A stretch of DNA of 64,000 bases from Bacillus sp. UNC438CL73TsuS30 (GCF_000482325.1 NZ_AXVA01000027.1:1-64000); one strand, 5' to 3'. Shown: positions 17,555 to 26,645, numbered from the stretch's first letter. Made by a program: numbers and translations. Notes: generated by a model not told the origin, from the letters alone.

Positions 17555-18049
17555 TTATTGAATTTTTTCCAAGTGACGTACAATTTGTCCATGATGCCCC
17601 AAAACATGCTTAACAATTAAGTGGTCGACTAAAAATGATAACGGTTTTCCATCAAAGTTTGGATTATAACTTGGAGCTGTTTTCCCTAGGTCCTCTTCTT
17701 TAACTTTTACAAGTGCTTTTTCTACTTTAGGGACCAAGTTTTGCAATGCATTTACGGCATCATCTTTATTTATACGCGATACAATCTCTTCATTTACTGC
17801 AGCTAAACGACGCACATGTTCATGATTACGTCCCCATTTTGCCCCTGGAACCACCAACAGTGCTTCCAAATCAGCAACCCAAAAATCTACAGCTTCTAGA
17901 ATATGAGAAACAATTTGCATGGCTGACCATTCATTTTCAGAAGGTTTAATGAAAAGCGCCGCTTCTTCCGTATTTTTCAATATTGCTACAATATCCTCAA
18001 TACCTTTTTTAAACAATTCCAATTTTTCATTCAGTACGGCTGTTGTCAT
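17555..18049 (-). CDS. DinB-fold protein, candidate thiol-dependent maleylpyruvate isomerase
   Basis: 164-aa four-helix DinB/YfiT superfamily protein. Likely metal ligands are His49 (MQIVSHIL) and the C-terminal His148/His152 (KHVLGHHGQ), the usual spacing in this superfamily. The mycothiol-dependent maleylpyruvate isomerase belongs to the same fold, and Bacillus uses bacillithiol, with DinB-type bacillithiol transferases known. It lies 107 bases downstream of 3-hydroxybenzoate 6-hydroxylase on the same strand, inside a gentisate cluster that otherwise lacks the isomerase. The general call is sure; the isomerase role is inference from context. Confidence 0.8.
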   Translation of the reverse strand: MTTAVLNEKLELFKKGIEDIVAILKNTEEAALFIKPSENEWSAMQIVSHILEAVDFWVADLEALLVVPGAKWGRNHEHVRRLAAVNEEIVSRINKDDAVNALQNLVPKVEKALVKVKEEDLGKTAPSYNPNFDGKPLSFLVDHLIVKHVLGHHGQIVRHLEKIQ

Positions 18050-18102
18050 AGATTATGTCCTCCTTCAATAAGATAAAAATCGTCAAGAAAATATACTTCA
18101 AA

Positions 18103-18140
18103 GAAAATGCGCTAGAATTAGCTCTAACGCGTTTTTCTTT
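18103..18140 (-). terminator. Hairpin between the hydroxylase and DinB genes
   Basis: Minus strand AACGCGTTAGAGC...TTCTAGCGCATTTTC: a stem of about nine pairs with a weak T-tail; could act as a partial terminator or processing site, lowering expression of the downstream DinB gene. Confidence 0.5.
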
Positions 18141-18155
18141 GCGAAAAGTTATAAA

Positions 18156-19349
18156 TTAGCTATCTACACGCTGATAATTCTTATTGAAATAGCCATATAG
18201 GAAATCAACATTGTGGTAATCAGTTGGTTTGTGCTGATCGAAAAGACGGTCACGAAGCAAGGTTGTAAGTGGATCCACTGCGTGAATCGTTTCGCCCCAT
18301 TTCCGAGCCGATCTTTGAACCATTGAAGCACGTGGAATTCGAACTTCCTGGTATGTTTTAAAGGCTTCTTCGTAGGAATTATGTCTTTTTAGTTCTTCTC
18401 CCAACACGAACGCATCTTCAAGTGCTTGAACGCCGCCTTGAGCTAAATATTGAAGCATGGCATGACCAGAATCACCTAATAATGTAATTTTGCCTTTTGT
18501 CCAATTTTCGATTGGTTCACGGTCATACATTTGCCAGCGGAATTGGCGGTTAATGTAATTTAATGCATTTTGCACTTTTGGATGACTATTTTCAAAACGA
18601 CGTGCCATTTCTTCTGGTGTTCCCCAGTCTTCCACTGTAGCATCATAAGATTTAAATACCACTACCTGATTATAAAGCTCACCACGGCGAACTGGGTATT
18701 GTACCATGTGAAGGTTTGGTCCAATCCACATGATTACATCATCTAAGTCTAAGTTTGTGCCATGAGCTATTTCTTCAATTGGAATGGCCCCACGGTAAGC
18801 TACATACGCTGAGTTTACTGGTTCATCATCAATAAAAAGTTTGCGAAGCTTTGATTTTACCCCATCCGCACCAATAACAGCCTCAGCACTAAACGTTTCA
18901 CCATTTTGGTTGACAACAGTTACTGTATCACCATTTTGTTCCGCAGTTTGAATACATTGATTTGTAAAGAATTGGATATTACCGCGTTTTTGACATGCTT
19001 CATAAAGGACTCTGTGCAAGTCAGACCGATGCAATACGATATAAGGTTGGCCGTATTCTTTTTGGAAAGCTTCCCCTAAGTCTAGAGTTGCTAATTCTTT
19101 TGCAGTATAAACATCTTTTAATACAAGACGTTTTGGGAACACTGCATATTTCACAATTTCTTCCTTTACACCTAACCGGTCTAAAACTTCTAACGCATTG
19201 GGTGCCAACTGAATCCCTGCACCTATTTCCCCAAATTCAGGTGCCTGCTCAAAAACTGCAATTGATTTTCCAGTTTCCTGGATTGATAGAGCTGCTGCTA
19301 AACCGCCGATTCCTCCACCGACGATAATGATGTCGCTTACATTAGCCAT
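18156..19349 (-). CDS. FAD-dependent 3-hydroxybenzoate 6-monooxygenase
   Basis: 397-aa class A flavoprotein hydroxylase, expected to turn 3-hydroxybenzoate into gentisate with NAD(P)H and O2. FAD-binding GGGIGGLAAAL at ~11, the DG motif in GADGVKSKLRK, and the GD motif in LLGDSGHAMLQYLAQGGVQALED near the C-terminal third are all present. Sequence style fits 3HB6H/salicylate-type hydroxylases. Divergent from the fumarylpyruvate hydrolase and gentisate dioxygenase genes, which fixes the pathway as gentisate. ATG at 19349 has GGAGGT upstream. Salicylate 5-hydroxylation is a less likely alternative because those enzymes are multi-component. Confidence 0.87.
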   Translation of the reverse strand: MANVSDIIIVGGGIGGLAAALSIQETGKSIAVFEQAPEFGEIGAGIQLAPNALEVLDRLGVKEEIVKYAVFPKRLVLKDVYTAKELATLDLGEAFQKEYGQPYIVLHRSDLHRVLYEACQKRGNIQFFTNQCIQTAEQNGDTVTVVNQNGETFSAEAVIGADGVKSKLRKLFIDDEPVNSAYVAYRGAIPIEEIAHGTNLDLDDVIMWIGPNLHMVQYPVRRGELYNQVVVFKSYDATVEDWGTPEEMARRFENSHPKVQNALNYINRQFRWQMYDREPIENWTKGKITLLGDSGHAMLQYLAQGGVQALEDAFVLGEELKRHNSYEEAFKTYQEVRIPRASMVQRSARKWGETIHAVDPLTTLLRDRLFDQHKPTDYHNVDFLYGYFNKNYQRVDS

Positions 19350-19382
19350 TGAAAATTACCTCCAATTAATTTATTATTTTCC

Positions 19383-19411
19383 ATAAATAGAGAACTGCGT
19401 TCCTAATAAGT
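19383..19411. promoter_or_regulatory. Operator-like site, copy 1 (hydroxylase side)
   Basis: Plus strand ATAAATAGAGAACT, GC, GTTCCTAATAAGT. The core TAG-GAAC ... GTTC-TA is a dyad. It aligns over 29 bases with the site at 19567 (about 22 identical). It lies directly downstream of the -10 of the minus-strand promoter at 19414-19444, the place for a repressor. Confidence 0.6.
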
Positions 19412-19413
19412 AA

Positions 19414-19444
19414 ACTTTAAATCATTTTTCACTATTTCGTCAAT
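19414..19444 (-). promoter_or_regulatory. Sigma-A-like promoter of the hydroxylase gene
   Basis: Minus strand TTGACG, 18-19 base spacer, TAAAGT, about 65 bases before the ATG at 19349. Confidence 0.5.
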
Positions 19445-19533
19445 ACAAATGTTGAAAAATTTAGAAACTTCTAATCTCCTTTCTTAATATTAAAATCCAA
19501 TCAACTGAGTTATTTTTCTGAAAACAAATAATA

Positions 19534-19562
19534 TTGACAATCCTTAAAAATTCAATTAGTAT
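19534..19562 (+). promoter_or_regulatory. Sigma-A promoter of the gentisate operon
   Basis: TTGACA, exactly 17 bases, TAGTAT; 53 bases before the ATG at 19615. Confidence 0.8.
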
Positions 19563-19566
19563 TTTT

Positions 19567-19595
19567 ATAAATAGTGAACTAAGTTTATAATTAGT
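19567..19595. promoter_or_regulatory. Operator-like site, copy 2 (dioxygenase side)
   Basis: ATAAATAGTGAACT, AA, GTTTATAATTAGT, a direct repeat of the site at 19383, again immediately downstream of a -10 box. The matching position at both divergent promoters suggests one shared regulator, whose gene is not in the cluster. Confidence 0.6.
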
Positions 19596-19614
19596 GGAAA
19601 CAGGGAGGATAACA

Positions 19615-20565
19615 ATGAAACTTATAAATTTTACAGCCGCAGGGCATACACGTGCAGGGGCAATCGTTGATAATAAAGTGATCGACTTAAACTATGCTTA
19701 TCAAGCACAGTTAAAAGCAGAAGGAAAATACCGATACGAAGCGATCGCAAACGCATATGTGCCAAATAATACCGATGAGTTATACCAAGGTGGTAAGGAA
19801 TCACTGAAACTAGCACAAAATGCCGTTGATTTCATTTTAGCTAATCCTGAAAGCTTTGATAAAATAGTAATTTACAATCTTGAGGATGTTAAGGTAGAAG
19901 CGCCTGTGCAGCGTCCAGGCAAAATTATTTGCGTTGGTCACAACTACCGAGAGCACATTTTAGAAATGGGCCGGGAAATCCCTTCGAACCCAGTTATTTT
20001 TGCGAAATTTGCTAATACCATCTTAGGACCAGAGGACGCTATCCCACACTATCCAATTTCTGACCAGCTTGACTATGAAGCAGAGTTTACTTTTGTTGTC
20101 GGAAAACAAGCTCGCAATGTTTCCGAAGAGGATGCATTAGACTATGTAGCAGGTTATACCATTACAAATGACGTAACCTATCGTGATATTCAACGTCGCA
20201 CTCTTCAATGGCTGCAAGGAAAAACAGTAGAAGGCAGTGCACCAATGGGACCATATTTAGTAACTGCCGATGAAATACCGAATCCATCCGGCTTAGATGT
20301 TGTCTTAAAAGTTAATGGTGAAGTACGTCAAAAAACGAATACTGCCAATCTAGTATTCACTGTTCAAAAATTAGTAGCTTTCTTATCAAATTTAATGACC
20401 TTAGAGCCGGGAGATGTTGTATTAACGGGAACTCCTGGGGGCGTTGGAGTTGCGATGAATCCACCAAAATTTTTAAAAGATGGGGATATAGTTACTATTG
20501 AAATCGATCAAATTGGTGTACTCGAAAATAAAGTAAAGGCAACAGAAGTGGTAGCCACAGTTTAA
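19615..20565 (+). CDS. Fumarylacetoacetate hydrolase family, likely fumarylpyruvate hydrolase
   Basis: 316-aa FAH-fold hydrolase; in the gentisate route it would split fumarylpyruvate into fumarate and pyruvate. The catalytic/metal region is intact: IICVGHNYREHILEMG, the acidic ligands in LDYEAEFTFVVG, the NDVTYRDIQRR block and GDVVLTGTPGGVG. ATG at 19615 follows GGAGGATAACA; the longer GTG frame starts inside the operator. Followed after 81 bases by gentisate dioxygenase, so the two share an operon and supply the pathway's ring-cleavage and final steps. Confidence 0.88.
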   Translation: MKLINFTAAGHTRAGAIVDNKVIDLNYAYQAQLKAEGKYRYEAIANAYVPNNTDELYQGGKESLKLAQNAVDFILANPESFDKIVIYNLEDVKVEAPVQRPGKIICVGHNYREHILEMGREIPSNPVIFAKFANTILGPEDAIPHYPISDQLDYEAEFTFVVGKQARNVSEEDALDYVAGYTITNDVTYRDIQRRTLQWLQGKTVEGSAPMGPYLVTADEIPNPSGLDVVLKVNGEVRQKTNTANLVFTVQKLVAFLSNLMTLEPGDVVLTGTPGGVGVAMNPPKFLKDGDIVTIEIDQIGVLENKVKATEVVATV

Positions 20566-20646
20566 TTAGAAGATACAAAAGGGTTGAGTAGCATACACGC
20601 GGCTCCCCTTTTCCCTATATATTTAAATAGTAGAGGAGAATGTGAA

Positions 20647-21771
20647 ATGGCTGAAGTAAATCAAGAAGTTCAGGAATTTATGAAAAGTTCAATTGTAACC
20701 GATTACACAAAAGATATTCAACAATACAACTTAGGACCTCTTTGGGAAGCAATTCCAGCAATTATGCACAAGACGCCAAAGCCTCAAGCACAAGCTTATC
20801 TTTGGAGCGATGAATTAATCAAAAAGAAAATGGCTGAAGCAGCTCAAATCTTCACACCAGAACGCGGCGGTGAACGTCGTGCGATATATTTCCAAAATCC
20901 TGGTTTAACATATCGTGAACCTTGGGGATGGGGATCTACAACTCAAACGATTTATGCTGCGGTACAAATGTTATTGCCTGGTGAAAAAGCTCCATCTCAC
21001 CGTCACTCACAAAGTGCATTGCGCTTCATTTCTGAAGGATCAGGTGCATACACGATCGTACAGGGTGAGCGTATTTTCATGGAGGAAGGCGACTTTTTAA
21101 TTACGCCAAAGAACTTATGGCATGGGCATGCACATTTGGGTACAGAGCCTATGTATTGGATGGATGCTTTAGATATTCCGACTATTTATTCAATCGGCGG
21201 TACATTCTTTGAACCTTATGAAGATGGCCTGCAACAACCAGATATTCCAGATAATTTTACGGAGAGACGTTATCGCGGCGGCATGGTACGTCCTGTTGGT
21301 GATGATAAGTTCACGGTTGCTCCACTTGCTAATTATAAATGGGATCGCACTGTAGAAGGAATTAAAGGCCTGATGGAATTCGATCCAAATCCACACCATG
21401 GATATGCAGTTGAATACATTAACCCCTCAACAGGTAAATCGGCTAACCCGACACTTGGCACTAGAATGCAGCATTTGCCAAAAGGTATTCAAACAAAGGC
21501 ATTACGCCATACACACTCAACGGTATACCAAGTACACAAAGGTGAAGGTTTTACCGTAATTAACGGCGTTCGCTTCGATTGGAAAAAAGGTGATTACTTC
21601 GTTGTTCCAAACTGGGCTTGGTATGAACACTCTGCATCAGAAGACTCTTACCTATTCTCAGTAAACGATTTACCGATTATGAACCGTTTCGACTTAGAAC
21701 AAGAGCAATCATTTGAGGAAAATAACGGTCACCAACAAATTACTGGTGAATTTAAAGCAGACTTCCGTTAA
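20647..21771 (+). CDS. Gentisate 1,2-dioxygenase
   Basis: 374-aa bicupin iron dioxygenase opening gentisate to maleylpyruvate. The first cupin carries the iron-binding histidines in PSHRHSQSALRFISEG and a distal His in NLWHGH; the second cupin has KALRHTHSTVYQVHKGEG and NWAWYEH. Length fits gentisate dioxygenases (about 340-380 aa). ATG at 20647 follows GAGGAG; the 21 codons upstream lack a ribosome site. 1-hydroxy-2-naphthoate dioxygenase is a sister family, but the hydroxylase and FAH neighbours favour gentisate. Confidence 0.92.
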   Translation: MAEVNQEVQEFMKSSIVTDYTKDIQQYNLGPLWEAIPAIMHKTPKPQAQAYLWSDELIKKKMAEAAQIFTPERGGERRAIYFQNPGLTYREPWGWGSTTQTIYAAVQMLLPGEKAPSHRHSQSALRFISEGSGAYTIVQGERIFMEEGDFLITPKNLWHGHAHLGTEPMYWMDALDIPTIYSIGGTFFEPYEDGLQQPDIPDNFTERRYRGGMVRPVGDDKFTVAPLANYKWDRTVEGIKGLMEFDPNPHHGYAVEYINPSTGKSANPTLGTRMQHLPKGIQTKALRHTHSTVYQVHKGEGFTVINGVRFDWKKGDYFVVPNWAWYEHSASEDSYLFSVNDLPIMNRFDLEQEQSFEENNGHQQITGEFKADFR

Positions 21772-21829
21772 TAGATTCGGCAAGGTTAACTAAGGGGTAG
21801 AACTCAGATTCTTCCAATACAAAGTAGAA

Positions 21830-21880
21830 TAAAAGACCATCTCAGGTCGCCGTAATGGCTTTGAGATGGTCTTTTTTATC
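21830..21880. terminator. Bidirectional terminator
   Basis: AAAAGACCATCTC ... GAGATGGTCTTTTTT, a 13-bp stem with A and T tracts on its two sides, between the convergent gentisate operon and the symporter operon. Confidence 0.9.
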
Positions 21881-21909
21881 AGCTATTATAGTTTCTTATC
21901 AAAATCATT

Positions 21910-23352
21910 TTACAACCTATTTGGTTGTTTGACCAAATGCTTGGTCCACATACTGACAAACACAAACACAAGAAGTGATACAACGATAGGGATTGTTACA
22001 CTATTCATACCAAATAAATTAACATGGAAGTGATAAATATAAACATACGAAACAAGTCCGACAATCATCGAAGTAATCGCTCCGTATTTATTGGCACTTT
22101 TCCAATAAAGACCTAACACCACGACCCATAAAAATGCCGATTCTAGCCCGCCAAATGCAAATAAGTTTAGCCAAATTAATAGATCTGGCGGATTTAATGC
22201 AAATAACACAACGGCAATTCCGACCACTGTTGTCACAATAAAGCTCATACGTTTTATTTCAGCATCTTTTGCACTTGGTTTAATAAAATTTAAATATACA
22301 TCTTTTACAAGCGTCGAGCTTACTAAAATTAATAAGGCGTTTACCGTTGACATTATGGCTGCCATTGGAGCAGCTAATACAATTCCAGCAAGAACAGGCG
22401 GTAAAATATCGAGCGTTAATGTTGGCATCACTTTATCGCCAATTTCAATCCCTGGAATCACGGCACGTCCGAATACACCGATTAAATGCATCCCAAACAT
22501 AATAGTCCCAATCCCGATGGTTCCAATAATGATTGCCCGATGCATTCCTTTTGAATCTTTATAGCTCATCGCACGAACGGCAATTTGCGGCAAGCCAATT
22601 ACACCGATTCCAATTAAAATCCAGAAGGTTGATACATAAAGCGGTGAAAGGCTTGAATCTGCACCGTATGGCGAAACAAGATTTGGATTCTCTGCAACAA
22701 GATTGGCCATAATGGCAGAAACCCCTCCTCCTTCGATGGTAACCGCTACAAGGAGAATGACTGTACCTATAATCATAACGGAACCCTGCAGTGCATCTGT
22801 TAATGCAACAGCCGCAAAGCCGCCAATAATTACATATACAAGCACCGCTACGGCAAAGATGAGCAAGGCACCCCGGTAAGGTAACCCAGTTAAGGATTCG
22901 ATTAATCGTGCTCCACCAACCCATTGCGCTGTCATCGATGCGAATAAAAAAACAAAAATAGCAATTGCAGAAAGCAGCACAATCGCATTGGATTGATAAC
23001 GAGCCTTTAGGAAGTCAATTAACGTAATTGCCTCATATTTACGTGCAATAATCGCAAACTTTTTCCCTAGAATCATCAAGACAAAATAACCCGCAGGTAA
23101 TTGAGCCATTGCAAGCAGCACCCATCCTAGACCTGTTTGATACGCTACACCGGGACCACCAATAAAGCTTGATGCACTTCCATATGTCGCCATCATGGTC
23201 ATTGCGAGCAGGAAGCCACCCATTTCACGTCCACCAAGGAAATAATCCGATAGGAACGATTCTGATTGACGAACACGTGCATTTGCCCAAAAGCCAATAA
23301 AGAATATAATGACAAGGAATAATGCAAGTGGAATGATTACTTGCCAGTGCAT
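21910..23352 (-). CDS. Sodium:solute symporter (PanF-like, SSS family)
   Basis: 480-aa membrane protein with about 13 hydrophobic segments of the SSS family, which drives uptake with the sodium gradient. Seen: the N-terminal GGREMGGFLLAMTMMATYGSA-type region, ALTDALQGSVM, and GIGVIGLPQIAVRAM. It resembles PanF and is preceded by a YhdT-type gene, the same pair as yhdT-panF in enterobacteria. The start overlaps the YhdT-like gene by 16 bases. Next to the gentisate genes it could carry an aromatic acid rather than pantothenate; sequence alone does not decide. Confidence 0.9.
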   Translation of the reverse strand: MHWQVIIPLALFLVIIFFIGFWANARVRQSESFLSDYFLGGREMGGFLLAMTMMATYGSASSFIGGPGVAYQTGLGWVLLAMAQLPAGYFVLMILGKKFAIIARKYEAITLIDFLKARYQSNAIVLLSAIAIFVFLFASMTAQWVGGARLIESLTGLPYRGALLIFAVAVLVYVIIGGFAAVALTDALQGSVMIIGTVILLVAVTIEGGGVSAIMANLVAENPNLVSPYGADSSLSPLYVSTFWILIGIGVIGLPQIAVRAMSYKDSKGMHRAIIIGTIGIGTIMFGMHLIGVFGRAVIPGIEIGDKVMPTLTLDILPPVLAGIVLAAPMAAIMSTVNALLILVSSTLVKDVYLNFIKPSAKDAEIKRMSFIVTTVVGIAVVLFALNPPDLLIWLNLFAFGGLESAFLWVVVLGLYWKSANKYGAITSMIVGLVSYVYIYHFHVNLFGMNSVTIPIVVSLLVFVFVSMWTKHLVKQPNRL

Positions 23353-23609
23353 TCTTCATCTTCCTCCTCAAGTGAAACTTCGGAAAAGAAGAATTTCATG
23401 ACGATGGCGATTAACACTATCATAAAGATCGTACCAGCAATACAGCTATAAAAGAACCATGCCGGAAAACCGAGGATGTACGTATATGTCGTCGGGTCCT
23501 GACTTCCAAGACCGTACGCAAATCCATACCAAATAGCAAAGTTAATTATCACAAGAATGACACCTATCTTTGCTTCTCGGTGTGCAATTCTAAAACGTTT
23601 ATCTTCCAT
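23337..23609 (-). CDS. YhdT-like small membrane protein (DUF997)
   Basis: 90 aa with two hydrophobic helices (GVILVIINFAIWYGFAYG and FYSCIAGTIFMIVLIAIVM) and an acidic tail. Proteins of this family are encoded immediately before SSS symporters, probably as accessory subunits. Overlaps the symporter gene, so translation is coupled. AAGGTG precedes the ATG at 23609. Confidence 0.85.
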   Translation of the reverse strand: MEDKRFRIAHREAKIGVILVIINFAIWYGFAYGLGSQDPTTYTYILGFPAWFFYSCIAGTIFMIVLIAIVMKFFFSEVSLEEEDEECTGK

Positions 23610-23734
23610 AAGTTCACACCTTTCCTTACTTCATTTTAAGTTTAATTTACTGAAAGACAAGTATTATATACAATAAAACTGTCTGCACTAGCATCTTCAG
23701 CAAAGAAACATGCGCCGCCTTTGGGTTCATCAAA

Positions 23735-24320
23735 GCCGTCCGAATGAGCACTTGATTCAGACACGATTGTGCTTGGCTACATCAAAGCTGTCCGAATGAA
23801 CTCTTGATTCGGACACGATGATTCTTGGCTACATCGAAGCTGTCCGAATGAACTCTTGATTCGGACACGATTGCCCTTGGCTACATCAAAGCTGTCCGAA
23901 TGAACTCTTGATTTGGACACGATTGCCCTTGGCTAAGTCAAAGCTGTCCGAATGAGCACTTGATTCGGACACGATTGCCCTTGGCTACATCAAAGCTGTC
24001 CGAATGAACTCTTGATTCGGACACGATGATTCTTGGATACATCCAAGCTGTCCGAATGAGCACTTGATTCAGACACGATTGTTCTTGGCTACATCGAAGC
24101 TGTCCGAATGAACTCTTGATTCGGACACGATTGTTCTTGGCTACATCGAAGCTGTCCGAATGAGCACTTGATTCAGACACGATTGCCCTTGGCTAAACCA
24201 AAGCTATCCGAATGAACTCTTGATTCGGACACGATTGCCCTCGGCTAAACCAAAGCTGTCCGAATGAACTCTTGATTCGGACACGATTGCCTTGGCTACA
24301 TGGAGGCTATCCGAAAAGCC
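23735..24320. repeat. 52-bp tandem array of hairpins, about 11 units
   Basis: Units start (GCTGTCCGAA or a variant) at 23735, 23787, 23839, 23891, 23943, 23995, 24047, 24099, 24151, 24203, 24255 and 24306, exactly 52 bases apart except the last. Each contains TGTCCGAAT, a nine-base loop (GAACTCTTG or GAGCACTTG), and ATTCGGACA, a perfect 9-bp stem, followed by a less conserved CGATTGCCCTTGGCTACATC-like spacer. Two loop types are mixed along the array. Flanked by the symporter operon and the ABC-transporter terminator; no gene lies here. Confidence 0.95.
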
Positions 24321-24379
24321 TCTAAATGGAATACTTTTTATACCAAGATCAACAAAGTTTACGAAAAGAGCCTTAAATA

Positions 24380-24428
24380 AAAAAGGGGGAACCTTAAAAG
24401 TTTTTATACTTTAAGGTTCCCCCTTTTT
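24380..24428 (-). terminator. Strong terminator after the ABC transporter operon
   Basis: AAAAAGGGGGAACCTTAAA paired with TTTAAGGTTCCCCCTTTTT, a stem of about 19 bp that can work in both directions. Confidence 0.92.
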
Positions 24429-24449
24429 AAATTACCCTGTTATTTTTGC

Positions 24450-25178
24450 TTATAGCACCTTACTTAAGAAAGCCTTCGTTCTTTCATGCTGAGGGTCACC
24501 GAATAACTGATTCGGTTCATTTTCTTCTACGATATACCCTCCATCCATGAAGATAACACGATCTCCAACTTCTCGGGCAAATCCCATTTCATGTGTAACA
24601 ACTACCATCGTCATGCCTTCTTTAGCAAGCTGCTTCATAACCTCTAAAACATCCCCGACCATTTCCGGGTCAAGTGCAGAAGTCGGTTCGTCAAAAAGCA
24701 TGATTTTAGGATTCATGGCCAGTGCTCTTGCAATGGCAACACGCTGTTTTTGTCCGCCGGATAGTTCTCCCGGGTAGCTGTTTGCCTTTTCTTTAAGCCC
24801 AACCTTATTAAGCAGCTCTAGAGCGATTTTTTCAGCTTCCGCTTTATCCATTGAAAGAATTTTAATAGGTCCTAAAGTGATATTTTCTAAAACAGTTTTA
24901 TGAGGAAACAGATTAAATTGTTGAAATACCATTCCAACTTCTTGTCTTACTTTGTTTATATTAATTTTGGGGTCCGTTATATTATGTCCATTAATTACCA
25001 CTTCTCCACCTGAGATTTCCTCTAGGCGGTTTAGGCAGCGAAGAAATGTACTCTTACCTGATCCAGAAGGACCAATTACGCATATTACTTCTTTTTCTTT
25101 TATTTCTGCATTAATATCTTTTAATACCTCTAGATTCCCGAAGGATTTTCTTAAGTTTTTCACTGTTATAATGCTCAT
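24450..25178 (-). CDS. Polar amino-acid ABC transporter, ATP-binding protein
   Basis: 242-aa GlnQ-like ATPase energising amino-acid import. Walker [10 protein letters not shown], signature [10 protein letters not shown], Walker [14 protein letters not shown] and the H-loop VVTHEM are complete. It overlaps the permease gene by four bases. The operon order is binding protein, permease, ATPase. The substrate could be glutamine, arginine or cystine-type amino acids. Confidence 0.95.
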   Translation of the reverse strand: MSIITVKNLRKSFGNLEVLKDINAEIKEKEVICVIGPSGSGKSTFLRCLNRLEEISGGEVVINGHNITDPKININKVRQEVGMVFQQFNLFPHKTVLENITLGPIKILSMDKAEAEKIALELLNKVGLKEKANSYPGELSGGQKQRVAIARALAMNPKIMLFDEPTSALDPEMVGDVLEVMKQLAKEGMTMVVVTHEMGFAREVGDRVIFMDGGYIVEENEPNQLFGDPQHERTKAFLSKVL

Positions 25179-25819
25179 CGAACCTGAATCCTCCTTTCAA
25201 CAAAATTAGCAAGAAGGGTTAATAAATAAATGATGATAAAGTAAATTACACCTACAGCCAGCCAAATCTTAAATGCTTCAAAAGTTGCCGAAGCCTGAAT
25301 TTGACCCTGCTGTGTTAAATCTGCAATACCAATAACGGATAATAGGGAAGTGTCTTTTAAACTAATAATGGATTGGTTCGTAATGGTAGGCAGCATTCTT
25401 CTGAAAGCCTGAGGCAGGACTACGTAGCGCATGGTTTGCGCTCCAGTAAAACCAATCGATCTAGCTGCTTCAGTTTGTCCCTTATCGATCGATTGAATTC
25501 CTGCTCTGATAATTTCTGCAAAATATGCCCCTGCGTTAATGGCAACGGTGATGATACCAGCCGTTGTACTGTTCAAGGAAATTAAATGTAGGGAATTCAC
25601 TCCAAAGTAAATAAAAAATAGCTGTACGATGAATGGTGTTCCTCGAATTGCATCAACATACACCTTAGCAATCCAATTCAAGATTTTAATAGGTGCTAGC
25701 CTGAACAAGGCCATCACTAAACCAATTAAAAAACCTAGAATAATGGCAATAACAAATATATAAATTGTGACTTGAAGTCCTTTTAATAATATCGGTAAAG
25801 ATGCAGTAATTACGTCCAC
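25175..25819 (-). CDS. Polar amino-acid ABC transporter, permease
   Basis: 214-aa HisMQ/GlnP-type permease with about five transmembrane helices and the EAA loop [21 protein letters not shown] that docks on the ATPase. GTG at 25819, with AAAGGGGAT upstream, is preferred to the TTG six codons earlier. It would form a homodimer with the adjacent GlnQ-like ATPase. Confidence 0.93.
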   Translation of the reverse strand: MDVITASLPILLKGLQVTIYIFVIAIILGFLIGLVMALFRLAPIKILNWIAKVYVDAIRGTPFIVQLFFIYFGVNSLHLISLNSTTAGIITVAINAGAYFAEIIRAGIQSIDKGQTEAARSIGFTGAQTMRYVVLPQAFRRMLPTITNQSIISLKDTSLLSVIGIADLTQQGQIQASATFEAFKIWLAVGVIYFIIIYLLTLLANFVERRIQVR

Positions 25820-25840
25820 TGTTTCATCCCCTTTCAAGAA

Positions 25841-25867
25841 GAAAGCGCGCTTTTATGCGCGCCTTTT
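25841..25867 (-). terminator. Attenuator-like hairpin in the ABC operon
   Basis: Minus strand GCGCGC, ATAAAA loop, GCGCGC and TTTC between the binding-protein stop and the permease start; probably lets the lipoprotein be made in excess of the membrane parts. Confidence 0.65.
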
Positions 25868-25874
25868 AACTATA

Positions 25875-26645
25875 TTATTTGCCAAGATAAGATTTTACAA
25901 TTTTATCATATGTTCCATCTTTTTTGAGTTCAGCTAGACCTTTATTAATTTTTTCAATTAAATCCTTGTTTTGACCTTTCAAAACAGCAATTCCATATTG
26001 GTCGCCATTTAATCGATCACCCACAATTTTCAAACCAAGATCCTTTTGAGCAATAGCGTAAGAGATAACTGGGTAGTCTTCAATAAGTGCATCTGCATTT
26101 CCATTAGAAACTTCTTGGAACATTGCAGGACTATCGTTAAATTGAACGACTTTGATTCCTAGTTTCGATGCATTATCTTGTGCATATTTCGCACCTGTTG
26201 TACCTTTTTTAACAGCAACAGTTTTTCCTTTAAGGTCATTAACTGACTTAATAATTGAATTATCTTTTTTAACAACAACAGTTAAGCCCGCATCAAAATA
26301 CGGAGTTGAGAAGTCTACTACCTTTTTTCTTTCATCTGTAATGCTCATGCCAGCAATCGCTACATCAAGCTGATTAGCTTGCATCGCTGGAATAATTCCT
26401 CCAAAATCCATTGGATTAAGTTCAATCTTAAAGCCCTGATTTTTCGCAATTGCATTGATCAAATCAATATCGATACCCTTATAATCATTTCCATCTTTAT
26501 ATTCAAATGGAGGGTAAGTGGTATCCACGCCTACTTTATATACCTTTTCACTATCCGCTTTCTCTCCTGTTGTTTCCTTGCTTCCGCAAGCAGCGATAAA
26601 GAGAGTAAGGATTAAAAATAAACTAAATAAACCAAATTTCTTCAT
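25875..26645 (-). CDS. Amino-acid-binding lipoprotein of the ABC transporter
   Basis: 256-aa periplasmic-binding-protein fold (SBP_bac_3). Signal peptide with lipobox LFIAAC (Cys at 20), so anchored to the outer face of the membrane. Ligand-binding pattern GVDTTYPPFEYKDGNDYKG and AIAGMSITDERKKVVDFS fits polar amino-acid binders. ATG at 26645 follows AGGGGTGC. The upstream 240 bases (26646-26885) are AT-rich and hold no gene that I can see. Confidence 0.94.
   Translation of the reverse strand: MKKFGLFSLFLILTLFIAACGSKETTGEKADSEKVYKVGVDTTYPPFEYKDGNDYKGIDIDLINAIAKNQGFKIELNPMDFGGIIPAMQANQLDVAIAGMSITDERKKVVDFSTPYFDAGLTVVVKKDNSIIKSVNDLKGKTVAVKKGTTGAKYAQDNASKLGIKVVQFNDSPAMFQEVSNGNADALIEDYPVISYAIAQKDLGLKIVGDRLNGDQYGIAVLKGQNKDLIEKINKGLAELKKDGTYDKIVKSYLGK

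Noticed and set aside
23938..24180. 80-aa repetitive protein gene on the minus strand
   Set aside because: The frame exists only because the DNA repeat lacks stops in one phase; no ribosome site, and 52 is not a multiple of three, so it does not encode a repeating peptide.
23735..24320. CRISPR array
   Set aside because: Repeats with a fixed 52-bp step could suggest CRISPR, but the intervals between the hairpins are near-identical rather than unique spacers, and no cas gene is present.
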